From Streptomyces sp. G-G2 (GTDB lineage Bacteria > Actinomycetota > Actinomycetes > Streptomycetales > Streptomycetaceae): a stretch of 64,000 nt of DNA. The notes under the pieces were generated by a model. It made no database searches and was not told the DNA's origin. It saw nothing but the letters and a program-made list of their open reading frames with translations. Made by a program: the position numbers and the translations under genes. Of the stretch, positions 59,947 through 64,000 are shown one piece after another (the first letter of the stretch is position 1; each line of letters starts with the position of its first letter). Location: assembly GCF_030063135.1 (NCBI RefSeq), contig NZ_JASISO010000013.1:62001-126000 (forward strand). Direction: 5' to 3'.

Positions 59947-61542
59947 ATGGCCCGCACCGCCCGCACCACCACCGCCGTGACCGCGGCGGCCCTGCTCGCG
60001 GCCGCCGCCCTGGGCCTGGCCCCCCATCAGGCCCAGGCGGCTACCGCGACCACGCCGACCAGCACGTCAGCCGCCTCCTCGGAGCTGCGGTTCTTCGACA
60101 TCCCCGGCTCCGGCGGCATCACCCTCAAGGGCAATGTCTTCTCCCCCTCGGGTGCCCGCCCCGGCCAGAAGTTCCCGTTGATCGTGCTGCCCACCAGTTG
60201 GGGCATGCCCCAGATCGAATACATCGCCCAGGCCAAGCAGCTGGCCGACTCCGGTTACGTCGTGGTGAGTTACACCTCCCGCGGCTTCTGGCTCTCCGGC
60301 GGGCAGATCGAGGTGGCCGGTCCCCCGGACACCGCGGACGTCTCGGCCGTCATCGACTGGGCCCTCGCCACCACCGCCGCCGATCCCGCCCGGGTCGGCC
60401 TCGGCGGGGTCTCCTACGGCGCGGGCATCAGCCTGCTGGCCGCCGCCCGCGATCCGCGGATCAAGGCCGTGGTCGCGCTCAGCGGCTGGGCCGACCTCAT
60501 CGAGTCCATCTACTCGGGCCGCACCCAGCACCTCCAGGCCGCGGGCGTGCTCGGCGCCGCCGGTTACCTCACCGGCCGTCCCGGGCCCGAACTCCAGTCG
60601 ATCCTGCAGGACTTCCTCGGCTCGAACCTCGACCGGGAGCCCCAGATGATCGAATGGGGCAGACAGCGCTCCGCCGTCGAGCAGGTGGACGCGATCAACG
60701 CCAACGGCGCCGCGATCATGCTGGGCAACGCCTGGGGCGACACCATCTTCCCGCCCAACCAGTACGCGGACTTCTTCGGGAAACTGACCGGCCCCAAGCG
60801 CCTGGAGTTCCGCCCCGGCGACCACGCCACCGCCGAGGGCACCGGCCTGCTGGGCCTGCCCAACGACACCTGGACCAACGCGCACCGCTGGTTCGACCGC
60901 TACCTCAAGGGCGAGCACAACGGCGTCGACACCGAGGCCCCCGTCCAGCTGAAGTCCCGTAGTGACGACGGGTACGAGGGCTACGCCGACTGGAAGTCGG
61001 TCGGCGCGGGCGGCGCCGAGAAGCTCGCGCTCGCCGACAGCGGGCACGTCTTCGCCAATGTCGACTCCGGCGCCGACGGCGGGATCGTCTTCCTCTCCAG
61101 CCTGCTGGACCAGTTCGTGAAGGCGCCCCCGGTCGCCTCCATCCCGCTGCTCCCCCGCGCCTTCGCCGCCGTCTGGCAGTCCGGGCGCTACGACGAGGCC
61201 CGCCGGATCCGCGGCACCGCCCGCCTGCACACCACCGTCACGCCCACGAAGGAGAGCGGCACCTTCATCGCGTACCTCTACGACGTCGGCCCGCTCGGCC
61301 TCGGCAAGCTGGTCAGCAACGCCCCGTACACCTTCCACGGCAAGACCCCGGGGCAGGCCTTCGGAGTGGACCTGAACCTCTTCTCCACCGCCTACGACGT
61401 CCCGGCGGGCCACCGGCTCGCCCTGGTCGTGGACACCGTCGACCCGCTCTACATCGAGCACAACCCCACCGGCGCGCAGCTGACCTTCTCCTCGCCGCGC
61501 ACCGATCCGTCCTACGTCTCGGTACCGCTGCGCGAGCAGTGA
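59947..61542 (+). CDS. Secreted CocE/Xaa-Pro dipeptidyl-peptidase-like hydrolase
   Basis: Extracellular alpha/beta hydrolase of 531 residues. The signal peptide spans about 1-31 (TAAALLAAAALGLAPHQAQA). The S15/CocE-type catalytic domain has FPLIVLPTSWGMPQIEYIAQ and VVVSYTSRGFWLSGG, the nucleophile in VGLGGVSYGAGISLLAA, GDTIFPPNQYADFFGKL and the His region RPGDHATAEG. The C-terminal PepX-like jelly-roll domain begins near residue 390 (RIRGTARLHTTVTPTKESGT, RLALVVDTVDPLY). It may cleave dipeptides from proline-containing peptides, or esters. The ATG at 59947 follows GAGGAG by 6 nt; an upstream in-frame start at 59842 would place the operators inside the gene. Confidence 0.9.
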   Translation: MARTARTTTAVTAAALLAAAALGLAPHQAQAATATTPTSTSAASSELRFFDIPGSGGITLKGNVFSPSGARPGQKFPLIVLPTSWGMPQIEYIAQAKQLADSGYVVVSYTSRGFWLSGGQIEVAGPPDTADVSAVIDWALATTAADPARVGLGGVSYGAGISLLAAARDPRIKAVVALSGWADLIESIYSGRTQHLQAAGVLGAAGYLTGRPGPELQSILQDFLGSNLDREPQMIEWGRQRSAVEQVDAINANGAAIMLGNAWGDTIFPPNQYADFFGKLTGPKRLEFRPGDHATAEGTGLLGLPNDTWTNAHRWFDRYLKGEHNGVDTEAPVQLKSRSDDGYEGYADWKSVGAGGAEKLALADSGHVFANVDSGADGGIVFLSSLLDQFVKAPPVASIPLLPRAFAAVWQSGRYDEARRIRGTARLHTTVTPTKESGTFIAYLYDVGPLGLGKLVSNAPYTFHGKTPGQAFGVDLNLFSTAYDVPAGHRLALVVDTVDPLYIEHNPTGAQLTFSSPRTDPSYVSVPLREQ

Positions 61543-61581
61543 TCCACGGCTGCCGCCGGGCGGGGGTGGCTCGTTCCGGGG

Positions 61582-62463
61582 CTACCGCACGCCCGGCAGC
61601 AGCGTCCCCGCCTCGGCCGGACCGATGACGGTTGCCTCGGCCTTGGGGTTGCGCCGCTGGCGCCGGGCCATCCAGGTGGCGAACCAGGACAGCAGCATGC
61701 ACATGCCGATGTAGATCGGGGAGATGACCATCACGACCGGGATGAAGGGCAGGTCGTAGTCGAGGTTCGAGGCGATCAGTTTGCCCGCGTGCAGGAACTC
61801 CTCGTAGGTGATCAGAAAGCCGAGCGAGGTGTCCTTGAGGGCCACCACGAGCTGGCTGATGATGGTCGGCAGCATCGCCCGGACCGCCTGCGGGGCCAGT
61901 ACGAAGGTCATCACCTGGGTCTTGCGCATGCCCAGGGCGTACGCCGCCTCCCGCTGCCCGCGCTCCACCGAGTTGATCCCCGTACGGAAGACCTCGGCGA
62001 GCACCGAGCCGTTGTAGAGGGTCAGCCCCGCCACCAGGGCGGGCAGCGGCTGGACCTTCAGCGCCACGAAGATGAAGAAGATCATCACCAGTACCGGCAT
62101 CGCCCGGAAGAACTCCACGCACAGCGTGGCCGCCCAGCGCAGGGGCCGGTGCACCGACAGCCGCCCCGTGGCCAGTACGGCGCCGAGCACCAGGGAGAGC
62201 ACCGAGGCGTAGGCGAAGGCCTTGAGGGTGTTCCACAGCCCCTTGAGCAGCAGCCGCTGGATCCCCTGGTACTCGAAGGGGCTCCACTTGGCCGCGGTGA
62301 ACTGGTCGGTGTCGAAGAGCAGGTAGAGGATCCAGCCGAACAGGGCCAGGATCGCCGCGGTCGAGGCGATCCCGTAGAGGAAGTGGCGGCGCTCGGCGCT
62401 CGGGCCGGGGATGTCGTAGAGCGCCGTGGACTCCTGGTCCCCGTGCAGCGTGTGAGCGGTCAT
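61582..62463 (-). CDS. gluD: Glutamate-type amino-acid ABC permease GluD
   Basis: Membrane permease of 293 residues of the polar-amino-acid (HisM) family. After a hydrophilic N-terminus and TM1 (YGIASTAAILALFGWILYLL), the segment LLLKGLWNTLKAFAYASVLSL opens the ABC membrane domain. The EAA loop is VERGQREAAYALGMRKTQVM. The C-terminus has the streptomycete GluD end ending GTLLPGVR. The ATG at 62463 overlaps the GluC stop by 4 nt. With GluC, the binding protein and an ATPase presumed to lie outside the window, it imports glutamate or a related amino acid. Confidence 0.93.
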   Translation of the reverse strand: MTAHTLHGDQESTALYDIPGPSAERRHFLYGIASTAAILALFGWILYLLFDTDQFTAAKWSPFEYQGIQRLLLKGLWNTLKAFAYASVLSLVLGAVLATGRLSVHRPLRWAATLCVEFFRAMPVLVMIFFIFVALKVQPLPALVAGLTLYNGSVLAEVFRTGINSVERGQREAAYALGMRKTQVMTFVLAPQAVRAMLPTIISQLVVALKDTSLGFLITYEEFLHAGKLIASNLDYDLPFIPVVMVISPIYIGMCMLLSWFATWMARRQRRNPKAEATVIGPAEAGTLLPGVR

Positions 62464-63104
62464 CGGGCGACTCCCCAGCGCTTCTCCAGCACGTTGAAGA
62501 GCACACTGATCGACAGGGTGATGATCAGGTAGCCGACGGCGATCCAGACGAAGGTCCAGATGATGCTGTAGCCCAGTTCGTTGAGCGTCTTGTACGTGCC
62601 CAGCAGCTCGGTGACGCTGAACGCGCCCGCGATCGCCGAGTTCTTGGCGAGGGCGATCAGCGTGGAGCCGATGGGCGGGATCACCGAGCGGAAGGCCTGC
62701 GGCAGCACCACCGTGCCCAGCGTCTGCCCGAAGGACATGCCCAGGCTGCGAGCGGCCTCGCCCTGACCCTTGGGCACGGTGTTGATGCCCGAGCGCAGCG
62801 CCTCGCAGATGAAGGCGGAGGTGTAGCAGCCGAGCGCGAGGATCGCGAAGAGCTGGAAGGGCAGGACCAGCCCGAAGCGCGGCAGGCCCAGCAGCACGGC
62901 GAAGAAGAGCAGGGTGAGCGGGGTGTTGCGCAGGACGGCCACCCAGACCGTGCCGAGCACCCGGAAGGAGCCGATCGGCGCGACCCGGAAGGAGGCCATC
63001 ACGAAGCCGAGCACCAGGGCCAGGAGGGAGGCGTAGACGGTCAGTTCGACCGTGCCGAGGAACCCCTTGCCGTAGAGCGAGAAGTTCTTGGTCAGTACGT
63101 CCAT
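62460..63104 (-). CDS. gluC: Glutamate-type amino-acid ABC permease GluC
   Basis: Permease of 214 residues, five helices. MDVLTKNFSLYGKGFLGTVE is the typical GluC start, RNTPLTLLFFAVLLG is conserved, and the EAA loop is VPKGQGEAARSLGMSFGQTL. It dimerises with GluD to form the channel. The ATG at 63104 lies 17 nt after the binding-protein stop, and it overlaps gluD by 4 nt, so gluB-gluC-gluD are one transcription unit. Confidence 0.95.
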   Translation of the reverse strand: MDVLTKNFSLYGKGFLGTVELTVYASLLALVLGFVMASFRVAPIGSFRVLGTVWVAVLRNTPLTLLFFAVLLGLPRFGLVLPFQLFAILALGCYTSAFICEALRSGINTVPKGQGEAARSLGMSFGQTLGTVVLPQAFRSVIPPIGSTLIALAKNSAIAGAFSVTELLGTYKTLNELGYSIIWTFVWIAVGYLIITLSISVLFNVLEKRWGVAR

Positions 63105-63121
63105 GTCGGTACGGGCTCCTC

Positions 63122-64000
63122 TCAGCTCGCGGGGTAGCGGTCGATGGCGGGCGGCTTCGGGGCGGGTACGCCGGACAGGCCGAGCGTGGCGTCGTAGGCC
63201 TTGGTCCAGTTGCCGTCCTTCTCGTTCGCGGCGAGGGCGTCGTCGAGGGCGAACCGGAGCGCGTTGTCTCCGCGCGGTACCCCGACGCCGTAGGGCTCCT
63301 GGGAGAAGGGCCTGCCGACGACCTTCAGCTCCTCCGGCACCTTGGCCGCGTAGCCGAGCAGGATGGAGTCGTCGGTGGAGACGGCGTCGACCTGGTAGGT
63401 GAGCAGGTTGTCCACGCAGACCGAGTAGGTGTCGTAGGCGACGAGGACCGCCTTGGGGAAGTCCTTCTGGAGGCGCTGGTAGGGGGTGGACCCGGCGGCC
63501 GAGCAGACCTTCTTGCCCGAGAGGTCCTGAGGGCCGCGGATGTCCTTCTCGCTCCTGCGCACCAGCAGCGACTGGCCGGCCATGTAGTAGGGGCCGGCGA
63601 AACCGACCTGCTTCTTGCGGTTGTCGTTGATCGTGTAGGTGCCGACGTAGTAGTCGATCTGGCCGTTCTGCAGGGCCGTCTCGCGGTTGGCGGAGGAGAT
63701 CGTCTTGAACTCGATCGTCTTGGGGTCTAAGCCGAGGGAGGCGGACATCATCTTGGCGATCTCGATGTCGAAGCCGGAGTAGCGGCCGCTCGCGGGATCC
63801 TTCTCCCCCATGTACGGCTGGTCCTCCTTGGCGCCGACCACCAGGCGGCCGCGCCGCTTCGCCTTCTCCCAGGTCTTCGAGGCGGGCAGCTCGAAGCCGG
63901 TGGCCACCCGGTAGACGGGCAGGTCCTCGGGCTGCGGTCCCTTGACCGGGGGGCTGCCGGACTTGCCGCAGCCGGACAGGGCGCCCAGCAGGGCGAGGGT
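63122..64000 (-). CDS. gluB: Glutamate-type solute-binding lipoprotein GluB (5' end outside window)
   Basis: The last 292 codons of a periplasmic-type binding lipoprotein are present; the N-terminal end is cut by the window edge. The lipobox LGALSGC is visible about 10 residues in. The SBP-bac-3 fold follows: KRRGRLVVGAKEDQPYMGEK, GFDIEIAKMMSASLGLDPKT, FKTISSANRETALQNGQIDY and GVPRGDNALRFALDDALAAN. It delivers an acidic or polar amino acid to GluC-GluD. It is the first visible gene of the operon, and a gluA ATPase gene is expected just beyond the window. Confidence 0.93.
   Translation of the reverse strand, partial: TLALLGALSGCGKSGSPPVKGPQPEDLPVYRVATGFELPASKTWEKAKRRGRLVVGAKEDQPYMGEKDPASGRYSGFDIEIAKMMSASLGLDPKTIEFKTISSANRETALQNGQIDYYVGTYTINDNRKKQVGFAGPYYMAGQSLLVRRSEKDIRGPQDLSGKKVCSAAGSTPYQRLQKDFPKAVLVAYDTYSVCVDNLLTYQVDAVSTDDSILLGYAAKVPEELKVVGRPFSQEPYGVGVPRGDNALRFALDDALAANEKDGNWTKAYDATLGLSGVPAPKPPAIDRYPAS

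Overview
The window is very GC-rich actinobacterial DNA, almost certainly a Streptomyces chromosome. The grounds are strong G/C bias at third codon positions, many GTG and TTG starts, 1-nt and 4-nt coupled gene overlaps, TTA codons confined to a regulator, DasR-type chitinase boxes, an F420-type luciferase-like oxidoreductase, and Streptomyces-style gluBCD, murJ and L,D-transpeptidase genes.

Layout. 1-5.9 kb: BCCT transporter end, glycerate kinase, a macrodomain/phytoene-desaturase-like pair, an inositol-phosphatase-family enzyme and an intact luciferase-like (LLM) oxidoreductase. 6.3-10.3 kb: a coupled three-gene operon (secreted metallophosphoesterase, MFS transporter, anchored propeller-like protein). 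10.4-11.5 kb: GH18 chitinase behind two DasR-type boxes. 11.6-13.0 kb: a broken peptidoglycan-binding gene joined to a TetR-like tail, then a possible MITE. 13.0-17.1 kb: galT-galK bracketed by two paralogous DeoR/GlpR regulators. 17.5-21.6 kb: a decayed sugar-utilisation locus (RbsC permease, SMP-30, ROK, LacI and GH30-lectin genes, all broken).

21.8-37.1 kb is the most interesting part. A TTA-containing XRE/NB-ARC/TPR regulator faces a ten-gene, almost seamless minus-strand operon: adenosylhomocysteinase paralogue, cupin, class-III aminotransferase, an NDP-kinase-like/nucleotidyltransferase fusion, M16 peptidase, GNAT, a second nucleotidyltransferase, and a three-gene ABC-2 exporter. Divergent from it, across a promoter region holding six GTTGCC/GGCAAC boxes, lie a 19-residue peptide gene, a 14-bp perfect hairpin and a guanylate-kinase-like gene. 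I infer a specialised pathway that makes, modifies, trims and exports a small peptide, probably with nucleotide chemistry. I do not recognise it as a described class.

37.1-41.8 kb is a graveyard: relics of a LLM-oxidoreductase/hydantoinase junction, a frameshifted trmO, IS5-type transposase tails, a DinB gene and a Nudix gene. 41.8-45.4 kb holds the reductive pyrimidine (or hydantoin) catabolic operon (hydantoinase, aminotransferase, beta-ureidopropionase), whose own LLM gene is a pseudogene. The intact LLM gene at 4.9-5.9 kb still carries the last codons of a hydantoinase gene just upstream. This suggests that the whole 5.9-41.8 kb segment sits between direct copies of that junction.

45.5-64 kb is ordinary chromosome: hypothetical proteins, an F420/PPOX protein, an alginate-lyase-like lipoprotein, an XRE regulator/methionine aminopeptidase pair, gamma-glutamyltransferase, a P450, a two-component system with a lipoprotein, murJ, an L,D-transpeptidase, a secreted acyl-peptidase-like hydrolase, and the gluB-gluC-gluD amino-acid transporter running off the end. 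No rRNA, tRNA or CRISPR was seen.
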